A program made the position numbers and the translations under genes. A DNA stretch of 64,000 nt from Acidimicrobiia bacterium (GTDB lineage: Bacteria > Actinomycetota > Acidimicrobiia > IMCC26256 > PALSA-610), in assembly GCA_036271555.1 (NCBI GenBank), contig DATBAK010000065.1:1-64000 (forward strand), read 5' to 3'. This document shows, one piece after another, positions 1 to 9,504 of the stretch (positions are counted from its first letter, which is position 1; each line of letters starts with the position of its first letter). Under the pieces are notes generated by a model, which did not search any database, was not told the origin of the DNA, and saw only the letters and a program-made list of their open reading frames with translations.

Positions 1-1415
1 GTGTACGTGAGCGGCAACGCCGGCGGCCCGTTCGGGTCACTCGATCCCGAACCGTCGAGCGTGACGACCGCGCCCGCGACCTTGCCCGTCTGCGCCGTGC
101 CCGCGTTCGCGAGCGGCGCCTGCGGGTCGGCGACGGTGTAGTGGATCGTCTTGGTGATCGGATCCTGGAACGCGTCGGTCGCGCTGATCGTGAAGGTGTG
201 CGGTCCCGGCGTCGCCGTGTCGATCGGCGAGCCGTTCGGCACGTCGCCGACGCACGTGTCGTACGTCTCACCGTCGGGGTTCGCGATGCACGAGTAGGCC
301 GCGTTCACCGTCGAGCCGGTGAGGTAGCTCGCGCCTTCGAACGGCGCGGTGGAACCGACGCCGATGACGGTCGTGTGGTTCATCAACGGCGCGGTGCCGT
401 TCGGGATCGCGTCCGGACCCGTGTAGTAGTCGGGCGGAGTGGTGCCGAGATCGCCGTTGGACTCGTAGCCCGGGGCGCAGGCCGCCTTCGCGGTGATCTT
501 GATGAGCCCGCCGAGCGCCGTCGTGTACACGTAGTTGACGTACGACGGGTCCGTCCAGACCGTGTCGCTCGAGGTGAGGGTCGCCTGGTTGACCGTGATC
601 GCCGCAGGAGCCGGGAAGTTGTTGGGCTCACTGCCCGTGAAGGTGCCGGCGGGCAACGAGCCCGCCATCTTGATGCCGAGGTCGCTGCCCGCCGCGACCG
701 CGCTGCTCGCGGTCACGTGGAGCGTGACGGCAGGTGCCTGCACGATCGAGCCACCGGCGTACACGGTGCCGCTCGATTCGGTGCCGGTGCCGACCATGCC
801 CATGCGCACGGTGTTCGTCGCGGAGTCGATGAGCGCCGCGGGGGCCGTGCCCGGAATCGCGACACGTGAGCTCGCGGGCAGCGTGAGCGGGTCGAAACCC
901 TCGATCACTTCGCCGTTCGACTGCTTGTCCACGGCGGGGATGTTCGCCGGCGCGATGTAGTAGCCCGCGTCGGCATTCGCTCCGACATCGCCGTTGATCG
1001 GCGCCAGGGAGACACTGCTGATCGTGAGTCCCGTCGGCAGCTTCCAACGCGAGATCTGGTTGTAGATCGCGACGATGGTGGCCGAGATGCCCGTCGAGCT
1101 GTCGCTCGAGGGGAACGACGAATACGGCTGCTTGACCTTGATGTCGAACGACTGGCCCGCCATCACCGCATCGGGTGCGCTGACCGTCGAACCCAGTGAT
1201 TGGTCGGCCTCGGTGTTCGCCGAGAGCGACCCACCGTTCGCGCGGCAGATGACGTCGGTCGTCGACGTCGTGGTTTGGATACTCGGCGTGAACGGGCCGC
1301 TCGATGCGCCCGCCGCGCTTGCGAGTCCCGGTACGACGCCGGTGAACACCGCCGTCAAGAACGTTCCGAGCAGGACCGACAACGCGCGCGTCGATCGAGA
1401 ATGCCGCCCAGCCAT
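1..1415 (-). CDS. Secreted PKD-like repeat protein, partial (3' end missing)
   Basis: The reading frame is open from an ATG at 1415 to the left edge, giving at least 471 residues. The N-terminus is a classical Sec signal peptide: basic MAGRHSRSTR, a hydrophobic stretch, then an Ala-rich cleavage zone near residue 35. The rest is Thr/Ser/Asn-rich beta-type sequence. The last visible residues (about 445-465) read VVTLDGSGSSDPNG, the usual start of a PKD or K319-like Ig domain. A run of six G lies 5 bases before the start and can pair with the anti-SD. It is divergent from another exported protein across a 320-base gap. I infer a cell-surface or extracellular structural or binding protein; no enzyme motif is visible. 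Its true length and C-terminal anchor lie outside the window. Confidence 0.75.
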   Translation of the reverse strand, partial: MAGRHSRSTRALSVLLGTFLTAVFTGVVPGLASAAGASSGPFTPSIQTTTSTTDVICRANGGSLSANTEADQSLGSTVSAPDAVMAGQSFDIKVKQPYSSFPSSDSSTGISATIVAIYNQISRWKLPTGLTISSVSLAPINGDVGANADAGYYIAPANIPAVDKQSNGEVIEGFDPLTLPASSRVAIPGTAPAALIDSATNTVRMGMVGTGTESSGTVYAGGSIVQAPAVTLHVTASSAVAAGSDLGIKMAGSLPAGTFTGSEPNNFPAPAAITVNQATLTSSDTVWTDPSYVNYVYTTALGGLIKITAKAACAPGYESNGDLGTTPPDYYTGPDAIPNGTAPLMNHTTVIGVGSTAPFEGASYLTGSTVNAAYSCIANPDGETYDTCVGDVPNGSPIDTATPGPHTFTISATDAFQDPITKTIHYTVADPQAPLANAGTAQTGKVAGAVVTLDGSGSSDPNGPPALPLTY

Positions 1416-1735
1416 GAAGCCCCCCAAGTGATCGGACTACCCCCCAAGAACCTGTCAGGTACGACTGCCTAAGTCAAGTAGCTTAAAAATCAACGTGCGG
1501 CGACGCGGCGCGCGGCGCGCGTACTTCGCGCAATCTTGTCTTGCGTCGCCCCGACTAAAACAGTAGGTTCAATCGCGCTGGGGAGCGGGGGAAACGGGGT
1601 GGAGCCGACTGCGGCGCGTCGCGCGATCGTGCGATTCGCGTGAACGCGATTGCGTCGCCGTCTGAAGTCGAGGCCACGACTCGCCGGCCGCATCGGATGG
1701 TCGCCGTCAATGCGACCACTTGGCTAGGGGGGAAG
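1416..1735. promoter_or_regulatory. Divergent intergenic region between two secreted-protein genes
   Basis: This 320-base gap carries the promoters of two divergent exported genes. It contains the most AT-rich patch nearby (about 1466-1493) and two copies of CTTGGGGGG on the minus strand just before the left gene, the second at its Shine-Dalgarno position. The right gene has a matching G-run (GGGGGG) just before its ATG at 1736. I see no convincing -10 box, no tRNA and no small gene. Confidence 0.4.
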
Positions 1736-3151
1736 ATGTTCAAAGGATCGGCACGCCACTCTCGACGGTGGCTGGGCGGCATGCTTGTGATGTCAATGCT
1801 GGGCGCATTGGCAAGCGTGATGGGGCCGCTCCAATTGGCCGGCGCGTCCGGCTCGAACTTCTACGTGAGCCCGACCGGTACGAACCCGCGTTGCGTGGCG
1901 TCGTTCCCGTGCTCGTTCCAGTACGCGTTGGCGAACGCGGGTCCGAGCGCGACGATCCACCTGGCCGGCGGCGTCTACGACGAGCAGCCGACGATCTCGA
2001 CCTCGGGGCTGACGATCGAAGGCCGGAACAACGGCGGCGTCGTCTTCGAGAAGACGAACGCGGCGCAGAACTCGTTCAAGCCGGACGGTGTCACCCCCGT
2101 CACCGCGCTCGCGTACGTGTCCCCCGGCACCACCGGGGTCACCTTGAAGAACCTCGACATCGACGCGTCGAACGCGAACTTGCCGGCCGGTGAGAACTAC
2201 TCCGGCGTCTATGCCGACAGCGCGAGCGTCACGCTCGACCACGTGCGGGTCCAGAACGTCGTCCCGGGCACCGGGTTCACCGGTGTGCAGACCGGCGTCA
2301 GCATCTACGCACGGTCGGACGCGGCGTACCCGAGCACCCCGGCCAACATCGCGATGAAGTACGTGACGGTCACGAACTACAACAAGGGCGGCGTCGTCTG
2401 CGTCGACGCCAACACGACGTGCTCGATCAAGAACGGCACCGTCACCGGCCACGGCGCAACGACCGTCACCGCGCAGAACGGCATCGAGATCGGGTTCGGT
2501 GCGGGCGGTTCGGTGACATCGACGACGGTGACCGGCAACAACTACACGCCCGAGCCGCAGGCGGCGGGCGTCTTGATCTACGACGCGGCGGCGGGTGTCG
2601 TCGTCACGAAGTCGAAGCTGTCGAACAACGACCAGAACCTGGTCGTCTACAACGACGGCAGCCCGAGCTACCCCGACTCGGACAACCCGACGATCACGCA
2701 CAACACCGCGGGTCCGTCGGCGGCGGGCGCGTGGGACGGCATCTACCTCGAGAGCATCACCGGTGCGACCGTGTCGAACAACACCGCGAACAACAACGCC
2801 GAGTTCGGCATCAGCGCCTACGGCACGTCGAACTCCACGTTCTCGGGCAACAAGGCGAGCGGCAACGCGCAGGGCGGCATCTACATCAGCGGCGACGGCG
2901 TGGCGAACTCGACGAGCGAGAACAACACGGTCACGATGAGCACGGTGAAGACGAACGGCGGGATCGGCATCCACGCCGATCTCGGCACGGCGAACAGCAC
3001 GTTCAGCAACAACCGTGCGACCGGCAACACCGGCTACGACATGGCGGACGAGACGAGCCCGCCGCCTTCGGGCACCGCGGGGACGGCGAACTTCTGGTCG
3101 GGAAGCCACTGCACGACGCACGCGTCGAGCCTTCCGACCGGTCTCTGCTAG
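1736..3151 (+). CDS. Secreted right-handed parallel beta-helix repeat protein
   Basis: The product has 471 residues. The start is the ATG at 1736, which has AGGGGGG four bases upstream; an upstream in-frame GTG at 1640 lacks such a site. A signal peptide covers about residues 1-38 (hydrophobic LVMSMLGALASVMGPL, cleavage near AGA-S). The mature part opens with NFYVSPTGTN and CSFQYALANAG, as in the DUF1565/pectate-lyase-like family. Many short turns follow with Asn-ladder motifs such as SNNTANNNAEFG and SGNKASGNAQGG, the NosD/PbH1 pattern. Such proteins bind or cleave polysaccharides or act as surface adhesins. No catalytic Asp/Lys set can be assigned by eye, so activity is unknown. The C-terminus has a Cys pair. 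A strong terminator follows. Confidence 0.8.
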   Translation: MFKGSARHSRRWLGGMLVMSMLGALASVMGPLQLAGASGSNFYVSPTGTNPRCVASFPCSFQYALANAGPSATIHLAGGVYDEQPTISTSGLTIEGRNNGGVVFEKTNAAQNSFKPDGVTPVTALAYVSPGTTGVTLKNLDIDASNANLPAGENYSGVYADSASVTLDHVRVQNVVPGTGFTGVQTGVSIYARSDAAYPSTPANIAMKYVTVTNYNKGGVVCVDANTTCSIKNGTVTGHGATTVTAQNGIEIGFGAGGSVTSTTVTGNNYTPEPQAAGVLIYDAAAGVVVTKSKLSNNDQNLVVYNDGSPSYPDSDNPTITHNTAGPSAAGAWDGIYLESITGATVSNNTANNNAEFGISAYGTSNSTFSGNKASGNAQGGIYISGDGVANSTSENNTVTMSTVKTNGGIGIHADLGTANSTFSNNRATGNTGYDMADETSPPPSGTAGTANFWSGSHCTTHASSLPTGLC

Positions 3152-3193
3152 ATCAGAACAGAGCTCTACGTTCTGAACGTACGGAACGTTCTG

Positions 3194-3236
3194 ACGTCGG
3201 GGGTGAGGCGGTTCGCCGTCTCGCCCCCGACGTTTT
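3194..3236. terminator. Strong hairpin terminator with TTCG loop, probably bidirectional
   Basis: A near-perfect inverted repeat, ACGTCGGGGGTGAGGCGG and its complement, closes on a TTCG tetraloop and is followed by TTTT on the plus strand. It lies between the convergent beta-helix gene and the histidine kinase gene, where it can end plus-strand transcription and perhaps minus-strand transcription too. Confidence 0.85.
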
Positions 3237-3272
3237 CGCGTCCGGGCCGAGCGGCCTCGACACCGCGACGCG

Positions 3273-4856
3273 TCAGGCGGAGCGCAGCTTGGGAGTCGGC
3301 GCGTCGCACAGCTCCGCGAGCTTGTCGAGCAGCTCGTCGACGTCGAACGGCTTCGCGAGGTACGCGGACGCGCCGCGCCCCATGACGCGCTGGATACGGC
3401 CCGGCGTCGCGTCGGCGGAGAGCACGACGACGGGCACCGCCGCGGTCGCGGGATCGGCGCGCAGTGCCGCGAGCACCTCTTCCCCGTCGAGATCGGGCAG
3501 GTTCAGGTCGAGCAGGACGACGGCCGGGTGCGTCTGCCGCGCGAGGTCGAGCCCGAGGCGGCCTTCACGCGCGGGCAGGTAACGGAAGCCCTCGGTCGCG
3601 TCGAGGATGCGCTCGACGAGCTTCGCGTTCGCGAGGTTGTCCTCGATGTAGAGCACGAGGTGCTCGCGCTCCCCCGCCTCACGAATCGGGCGCGCGACCG
3701 GCACGGGCTCGGTCTTGACGTCGTCGACCGCGGCGAGCGGCAACGTCACCGAGAACGTGCTGCCCACGCCCTCTTCGCTCGTCACCGCGATGGTCCCGCC
3801 CATCGTCTCGACGAGACCCTTCACGACGACGAGCCCGAGTCCGGTGCCTTCGACGGTCGTGCGCTCGGCGCCGAGCCGGTCGAACGGATTGAACATCCGC
3901 GCGAGCGCGTCGGGCGAGAGCCCGATGCCCGTGTCGCGCACGTCGATCCGCGCCACACCGTCGGCCGCCGCGTACATGACGGTGATCGAACCCGGGTGCC
4001 GGTTGTACTTCACCGCGTTCGACAAGAGGTTCAGCAGGATCTGCGCGAGCCGCTGCTTGTCGACGAACACCTGCAACGTGCGATCACCCGTCACCGACAC
4101 GGTGACGTCGTTCGTCGTCGCCATCGGCCGGATGAGGGTCGCCGCGTCGTCGACCGCCGGAGCGAGCGCAATGGCCTCCGGTGCGACCATCAGCCGGCCC
4201 GACGCGACGCGCGAGATGTCGAGCACCTCGTTGATCAGCTCGAGCAGCAACTCGCCGCCCTTGAGGATCTGCACGATGCCGTCATGCTGGTCGGCCGTCA
4301 GGTCGTCGCGCGCGAGCAGTCGCCCGAAGCCGATCACCGCGTTCAGCGGCGTCCGTAGCTCGTGGCTCATACGCGAGAGGAACTCGTCCTTGGCGTGATC
4401 CGCGCGCTCGGCCGTCTCCTGCGCGGCGCGCAGCTCCTCCTCGAGCCGCACCTGCGACGTGACGGTGCGCTCGACGACCATGACGCCTTCGATCGCGCCG
4501 TCGTGGCCGCGCAGGATCCGTCGAGACGCCTCGACCGCGCGCCGCGGACCGCCGTCGGGCCGGAGCCGATAGCGCGACTCCTCGCGCTCGATCTCCCCCG
4601 CGAGCAGGCGCCGGTAGATCGCGGCGATGCGCGCGACGTCGTCGGGATGCGCGACCGGCGACGCGAACACGCTCGCGTGGACCAGGTCGGCGGCCGGCAT
4701 ACGGAGCACCGCGTCGGCCGCCCCCGCGACCTCGACGATCGTGCCGTCGCCGTCGACGACGGAGAACACGTCGGGGCTCAGGCGCAGCATCTCGTCGGCA
4801 AACCTCGCGACGGGACCCCGCTCGGGCAACCCCACGACGCCGCGCTGATGCGTCAC
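3273..4856 (-). CDS. Hybrid sensor histidine kinase (PAS-HisKA-HATPase-REC)
   Basis: The product has 527 residues from a GTG at 4856; this start is uncertain because the frame continues upstream, but upstream codons overlap the divergent gene. A PAS-like domain covers about 20-130, followed by a short coiled linker. HisKA has the phospho-acceptor in SRMSHELRTPLNAVIGF (His165). The HATPase has an N-box (LLSNAVKYN, Asn280), G1 (DTGIGL, about 308) and G2 (GTGLGL, about 337). A C-terminal receiver domain (about 400-520) has Asp450 in VVLLDLNLPD and Lys502 in AYLAKPF. There are no transmembrane segments, so it is probably a cytoplasmic sensor whose phosphate goes to a separate His-phosphotransfer protein or regulator. 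No output regulator is adjacent. Confidence 0.9.
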   Translation of the reverse strand: MTHQRGVVGLPERGPVARFADEMLRLSPDVFSVVDGDGTIVEVAGAADAVLRMPAADLVHASVFASPVAHPDDVARIAAIYRRLLAGEIEREESRYRLRPDGGPRRAVEASRRILRGHDGAIEGVMVVERTVTSQVRLEEELRAAQETAERADHAKDEFLSRMSHELRTPLNAVIGFGRLLARDDLTADQHDGIVQILKGGELLLELINEVLDISRVASGRLMVAPEAIALAPAVDDAATLIRPMATTNDVTVSVTGDRTLQVFVDKQRLAQILLNLLSNAVKYNRHPGSITVMYAAADGVARIDVRDTGIGLSPDALARMFNPFDRLGAERTTVEGTGLGLVVVKGLVETMGGTIAVTSEEGVGSTFSVTLPLAAVDDVKTEPVPVARPIREAGEREHLVLYIEDNLANAKLVERILDATEGFRYLPAREGRLGLDLARQTHPAVVLLDLNLPDLDGEEVLAALRADPATAAVPVVVLSADATPGRIQRVMGRGASAYLAKPFDVDELLDKLAELCDAPTPKLRSA

Positions 4857-4977
4857 ATCCCTCGCGTTCGGTCGTAATACGTGCGACTTGAGAACGCGTC
4901 GACCGCCGCTCACACTCGGTTCTGACAACGCCGTGACAACCGCCGTGCGGCGCGCGGGCCGGATATCGTCCGGCGGC

Positions 4978-5436
4978 ATGAAAGACGGACTGCAGGCCGA
5001 CCTGACCGAGGCGATCCGTGCGCGCGACGACGTGCGCGTCGCAACGCTCCGCATGGCGCTCGCCGCGATCACGAAGGCCGAGGTCGCGGGCAAGCAGCAG
5101 GTGCAGCTCTCCGACGCGGAGATCGTGGGCGTGCTCCGCAGCGAGCAGAAGAAGCGGGTCGAAGCGGCCGGGATGTACGAACAGGGTGGGCGCGCCGACC
5201 GCGCCGACCGCGAGCGCGCCGAGGCCGACGTGCTCGCCGAATACCTGCCGCCCGCGATCGACGCCGCCGCGCTCGACGCGATCGTGGCCGAAGAGGTCGC
5301 GACCGTGACTGCCACCGGCGCGACCGGCGGCAAGGCCATGGGCGCGGTCGTGAAGGCGGTCAAGGAGCGGGCCGGCGACGGCGCCGACGGCGCGCGCATC
5401 GCGGTCCTCGTGAAGACCGCGCTCGGCATCGGCTGA
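4978..5436 (+). CDS. GatB/YqeY domain-containing protein
   Basis: The product has 152 residues from an ATG at 4978; the longer frame starts at 4888 inside an apparently non-coding divergent region. It matches the YqeY/GatB C-terminal helical domain family over its full length: MKDGLQADLTEAIRARD, then RMALAAITKAEV, then ADVLAEYLPPAID and a C-terminal GKAMGAVVKAVKERA segment. The domain resembles the tRNA-binding tail of the GatCAB amidotransferase, but the stand-alone protein lacks the catalytic part; a role in tRNA or aminoacyl-tRNA binding is an inference. It is divergent from the histidine kinase and convergent with the ABC transporter operon, 14 bases away. Confidence 0.9.
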   Translation: MKDGLQADLTEAIRARDDVRVATLRMALAAITKAEVAGKQQVQLSDAEIVGVLRSEQKKRVEAAGMYEQGGRADRADRERAEADVLAEYLPPAIDAAALDAIVAEEVATVTATGATGGKAMGAVVKAVKERAGDGADGARIAVLVKTALGIG

Positions 5437-5450
5437 GCCGCGCCTCGCGC

Positions 5451-7607
5451 TCAGCTCGACGGCGCGATCCCGGTCACGGGCGCGCCCTGGAGCGTCGGGC
5501 CCGCGGTGTGGAGGTGGCAGTACGACGTCGTGCCCGACGCGTCGGTGAAGGCGGGTGGATCGACGTGCGTGCAGACGTTCATCACGTACGGGCAGCGGGT
5601 GTGGAAGTGGCAACCCGTCGGCGGGTTCGCGGGGCTCGGGATGTCGCCCTCGAGCACGATGCGCTTGCGCCGCCGTTGCTCGACCGGGTCGGGGACGGGA
5701 ATCGCGGAGAGCAACGCTTCCGTGTAGGGATGGCGGGGGCGCGCCGCGACCTCGTCGGCGGGTCCGATCTCCACGATGCGGCCGAGGTACATCACCGCGA
5801 TGCGGTGGCTGATGTGGCGCACGACCGAGAGATCGTGCGCGATGAACAGATACGCGAGGCCGAGGCGGCGTTGCAGATCGGCGAGCAGGTTGATCACCTG
5901 CGACTGCGTCGACACGTCGAGCGAGCTCACCGGCTCGTCGCACACGAGCAGCCGCGGGTTCAGCGCCAGCGCGCGGGCGACCGCGATGCGCTGACGCTGA
6001 CCACCGGAGAACTCGTGCGGGTAGCGCGGCGCGTGGTGGCCGCCGAGGCCGACGAGCTCGAGCAACTCGGCGACGCGCTGCTCGCGCTCCCGGCGGCGGA
6101 GCGAGTCGTGGATCTCGAACGGCTCGCCGACGCTCGCGCCGATCGTCGCGCGCGGATCGAGCGACGTGTACGGATCCTGGAAGACGATCTGCATGTCGCG
6201 GCGCAGCCGGCGCAGCTCGCGCGGCCGGACGCCGACGAGGTCGTGACCGTCGAATGCGACGGAACCCTCGGTCGCGTCGACGAGCCCGAGCACGAGGCGC
6301 GCGACCGTCGACTTGCCGGAGCCGCTCTCCCCCACCAGCCCGAGCGTCTCGCCGGGCGCGATGTCGAACTCCACCCCGTCGACCGCGCGCACGTGGCCGC
6401 TGACGCGGCGCAGCACACCGCTCTCGATCGGGAAGTGCTTCGTGAGCCCGCGCACCGTCAAGAGCGTGCTCACGGATTCCGGCGTGCCCACAGGCGCGGG
6501 CGCGACCGCCTCGGCGGCATCGGTGGTCGCCACCGGTTCGCGCGCGCGGTCGAGCACCTCGCGCGCGCCCGACAGCGCGAGGTCCGTGTGGCGCACGCAG
6601 CGCACCGAGCCCGCGCCGACGACCGTCAGCGATATCGATTCCGTCGCGCACGCGGCCGTCGAGTACTGACAACGCGGGTTGAATCGGCAGCCGGCCGGCA
6701 TCGCGCCCGGCCGGGGCACCTGCCCCGGGATCACCGTGAGCCGCGCGCCGCGCGCCGCGGCCTGCGGCATCGAGACGAGCAAGCCTTCCGAATACGGGTG
6801 GTGCGGCCGCGCGAACACGGCGGCCACAGGCGCCTCTTCGACGATCTGCCCCGCGTACATCACCGCGACCCGATCGCAGATGTCGGCGACCACGCCGAAG
6901 TCGTGCGTCACGAACAAGATCGCGGTGCCGAGCTCCTGTTGCAGCGACCGCATGAGGTCGAGGATCTGCGCCTGCACGGTGACGTCGAGGGCGGTCGTCG
7001 GCTCGTCGGCGATGAGCAGCTTCGGGTCGCACGCGAGCGCCATCGCGATCATCGCCCGCTGGCGCATGCCGCCCGACAGCGCGTGCGGATAGTCGTCGAC
7101 GCGCCGTTTCGCGTCGGGAATCCCGACGCGATCGAGCATCTCGAGCGCGCGCGCGTGCGCGTCGCGGCGCGATGCCTTCCGGTGCGAGCGCACCGCGGTC
7201 GCGATCTGGTCGCCGACGGTGAACGCCGGATTGAGGCTCGTCATCGGCTCCTGGAACACCATCGCGATCTCGTTGCCGCGCACCTGGCGCATCGCCTCGT
7301 TCGAGAGCGTGAGCAGGTTGCGGCCCTCGAAGTCGATCGAACCCGTCGCGATGCGGCCGTTGCCCTCGGGGATCAGCCGCAGCACCGCGAGTGACGACAC
7401 CGTCTTTCCGGAGCCGCTCTCGCCGACCAGACCGAGCGTCTCGCCCCGGTTGATCGAGAACGTCACGTCCTCGACGACCGGCTGCCATCCGCCGGCACCC
7501 GCGAACTCGACGCGCAGGTCGCGCACGGCCAGCAACGATCCGGTCGCAGTCGCGGTTTCTGGTCGCGCCTCCGGCTCGTCGGCGCGCGCTTCGGACGTCG
7601 ACGTCAT
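5451..7607 (-). CDS. Dipeptide/oligopeptide ABC transporter, fused DppD-DppF ATPase
   Basis: The product has 718 residues with two complete ABC ATPase domains in one chain. The first (about 25-350) has Walker [11 protein letters not shown], signature LSGGMRQR and Walker [13 protein letters not shown]. The second (about 385-700) has Walker [10 protein letters not shown], signature FSGGQRQR and Walker [13 protein letters not shown]. Each is followed by the oligopeptide-type C-terminal region with a Cys-rich GCRFNPRC or GCHFHTRC motif. It energises uptake through the two permeases encoded just upstream. The ATG at 7607 overlaps the permease stop (ATGA), so it is translationally coupled. Fused pairs are known (GsiA/YejF type); in most Dpp operons they are two genes. 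Confidence 0.95.
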   Translation of the reverse strand: MTSTSEARADEPEARPETATATGSLLAVRDLRVEFAGAGGWQPVVEDVTFSINRGETLGLVGESGSGKTVSSLAVLRLIPEGNGRIATGSIDFEGRNLLTLSNEAMRQVRGNEIAMVFQEPMTSLNPAFTVGDQIATAVRSHRKASRRDAHARALEMLDRVGIPDAKRRVDDYPHALSGGMRQRAMIAMALACDPKLLIADEPTTALDVTVQAQILDLMRSLQQELGTAILFVTHDFGVVADICDRVAVMYAGQIVEEAPVAAVFARPHHPYSEGLLVSMPQAAARGARLTVIPGQVPRPGAMPAGCRFNPRCQYSTAACATESISLTVVGAGSVRCVRHTDLALSGAREVLDRAREPVATTDAAEAVAPAPVGTPESVSTLLTVRGLTKHFPIESGVLRRVSGHVRAVDGVEFDIAPGETLGLVGESGSGKSTVARLVLGLVDATEGSVAFDGHDLVGVRPRELRRLRRDMQIVFQDPYTSLDPRATIGASVGEPFEIHDSLRRREREQRVAELLELVGLGGHHAPRYPHEFSGGQRQRIAVARALALNPRLLVCDEPVSSLDVSTQSQVINLLADLQRRLGLAYLFIAHDLSVVRHISHRIAVMYLGRIVEIGPADEVAARPRHPYTEALLSAIPVPDPVEQRRRKRIVLEGDIPSPANPPTGCHFHTRCPYVMNVCTHVDPPAFTDASGTTSYCHLHTAGPTLQGAPVTGIAPSS

Positions 7608-8527
7608 TCGCGCCCCGTGAACCGTTCGCGGCCGAGCGAGTCGCGCAGACCGTCGGCGACGAGGTTGAACGACAGCACCGTCAGCGCGATCGCGACACCC
7701 GGCACCACCAGCGCCCACGCGTCGTTCAGCACGTACGTGTACGCCTCGCTGAGCATGCCGCCCCAGCTCGCTCGCGGCGGTTGCACGCCGAGTCCGAGGA
7801 AGCTCAGCCCGGCTTCGGCGAGCAGGCCGTAACCGAGCGCGAGCGCGACCTGCACGATGAGCGGCGACGCGACGTTCGGGAGCACGTGCTTGCGGAGCAT
7901 GCGCCACGAGCCCGCACCGAGCGAGCGCGACGCCTCGATGTACGTCTCCTCGCGCACCGCGAGCACCTGACCGCGGATGAGGCGAACGAAACCGGGCACG
8001 AACACGACTGCGATCGCAATCGACTCGTTGACGAGGCTGGCGCCGAGCAGTGCGGCGACCGTCAGCGCGAGCACGAGCGGCGGGAACGCGAACAGCGCGT
8101 CCATGATCCGCATCAGCAGGTGGTCGCGCCAGCCGCCGAAGTAACCGGCGATGAGCCCGAGCGGCAACGAGACGATCACCGCGAGGAACACGATCTGCAC
8201 GGTCGCCTGCAGCGATATCTGTCCGCCGTAAATGATGCGACTGAGGATGTCGCGGCCGAGATCGTCGGTTCCGAGCCAGTGCGCCGACGACGGTGTGCCG
8301 TTGATCACGGGAAAGTTCTGGTTCGGCGAGTGCGGCGCGATCACCGACGCGAAGATCGCGGCGAGGCCGATGATCACGAGGAACGCGAGCCCGAACACCG
8401 CGGTCTTCGTTGCGAAGAAGCGGCGCCAGAAACGGCCGCGCGACTCACCGACGACGTCGTCGTCGACCGGCAACTCCTCGCCGATCGGTACCGGCGGGTT
8501 CGACGAGAACGGGCTCGCGAGGCTCAC
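7604..8527 (-). CDS. Peptide ABC transporter permease (DppC type)
   Basis: The product has 307 residues, starting at a GTG (8527) that overlaps the stop of the upstream permease as GTGA. A cytoplasmic N-terminal tail is followed by a first membrane helix ([20 protein letters not shown]) and the DppC-specific segment [20 protein letters not shown]. The binding-protein-dependent transport domain follows, with about five more helices and the ATPase-contact EAA-like loop ([21 protein letters not shown]). Together with the DppB-type permease it forms the membrane channel for peptides or related nickel/sugar-acid substrates; the true substrate cannot be read from the sequence. Confidence 0.95.
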   Translation of the reverse strand: MSLASPFSSNPPVPIGEELPVDDDVVGESRGRFWRRFFATKTAVFGLAFLVIIGLAAIFASVIAPHSPNQNFPVINGTPSSAHWLGTDDLGRDILSRIIYGGQISLQATVQIVFLAVIVSLPLGLIAGYFGGWRDHLLMRIMDALFAFPPLVLALTVAALLGASLVNESIAIAVVFVPGFVRLIRGQVLAVREETYIEASRSLGAGSWRMLRKHVLPNVASPLIVQVALALGYGLLAEAGLSFLGLGVQPPRASWGGMLSEAYTYVLNDAWALVVPGVAIALTVLSFNLVADGLRDSLGRERFTGRE

Positions 8528-9474
8528 GACACGCGCACCTTCGGGCTGAGGAACCCGTAGCCGACGTCGACGACGAGGTTCACGACCACGAAGATCACTG
8601 CGGTCACGAGCACGACGCCCTGCACCTTCGGCAGGTCCTTCAGCTGGATCGCGCCGAGCATGTACGAGCCCATGCCCGGGATCGAGAAGATCTGCTCGAT
8701 GATGAAGGTGCCGCCGAGCAGGTACGCGAACTGGAGGCCGACGAGGGTCAGCACCGGCGTCGCCGCGTTCTTCAACGCGTATTTGCCGATGATCGTGCGT
8801 CGTCGCAGTCCCATCGCGCGCGCGGTGCGGATGTAGTCCTGGTCCATCGCGTCGATCAGGGAGCCCCGCAGTTGGCGGGCGATCGTCGCGCCACCCGCGA
8901 GTCCGAGCGCGATGCACGGCAGCGCCATGTCGCGCAGCCACCCGGCCGGGTCCTGACTGATGCCGACGTACCCGATCGCGGGTAACAGATGCGTCTTCAC
9001 CGCGAAGAGCACGACGAGGATCATCGCGACCCAGAAGTCGGGCATCGCGATGCCGAGGCTCGTGCCGAACGTCACCGAACGGTCACGCGCCGAGCCCGGC
9101 TTGAGTCCCGCGAGGATGCCGCCGGGGATGCCGATGATCAGCGACACGACCATCGCCGCGAGCGTGAGGCTCAGCGTGATCGGGAAGCGGTGCGCGATCT
9201 CCTGCGAAACGGTGTGCGTCGCCGGATAGATCGAGGTGCCGAGGTTGCCGCGCACCGCGTGGCTCAGCCACCGCCAGTACTGCTTCACCAACGGCTGATC
9301 GAGATGCAGTTGGTGGCGGATCTGCACGACTTTCGCGGGGTCCGCGTGGGTGCCGCCCGCGAGCGTGCGCGCGGGATCGCCGGGGATCACGAGCACCAGC
9401 GCGAAGACCGCGAACGAGATCAGGAGGAGCAGCGGTACGAGCGCGATCAGCCGGCGAACGATGAACGCGCCCAA
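8524..9474 (-). CDS. Peptide ABC transporter permease (DppB type)
   Basis: The product has 316 residues. The start is a TTG at 9474 with an excellent GGAGG nine bases upstream; the protein begins MGAFIVRRLIALVPLLLLISFAV with the usual first helix of DppB proteins. The typical VIPGDPARTLAGG periplasmic segment follows, then five further helices and an EAA-like loop (IRTARAMGLRRRTIIGKYALKN). It sits 30 bases after the binding-protein gene and overlaps the second permease by four bases, so the order is A-B-C-DF in one transcription unit. The family imports di- and oligopeptides. Confidence 0.95.
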   Translation of the reverse strand: MGAFIVRRLIALVPLLLLISFAVFALVLVIPGDPARTLAGGTHADPAKVVQIRHQLHLDQPLVKQYWRWLSHAVRGNLGTSIYPATHTVSQEIAHRFPITLSLTLAAMVVSLIIGIPGGILAGLKPGSARDRSVTFGTSLGIAMPDFWVAMILVVLFAVKTHLLPAIGYVGISQDPAGWLRDMALPCIALGLAGGATIARQLRGSLIDAMDQDYIRTARAMGLRRRTIIGKYALKNAATPVLTLVGLQFAYLLGGTFIIEQIFSIPGMGSYMLGAIQLKDLPKVQGVVLVTAVIFVVVNLVVDVGYGFLSPKVRVS

Positions 9475-9504
9475 CGAGCTGCGCCTCCTCTCTTGCGCGA
9501 ACGG

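Noticed and set aside
4282-7488. 1068-residue frame overlapping kinase and ATPase genes
   Set aside because: It crosses several real genes in another frame and reads as Arg/Ala-rich shadow sequence.
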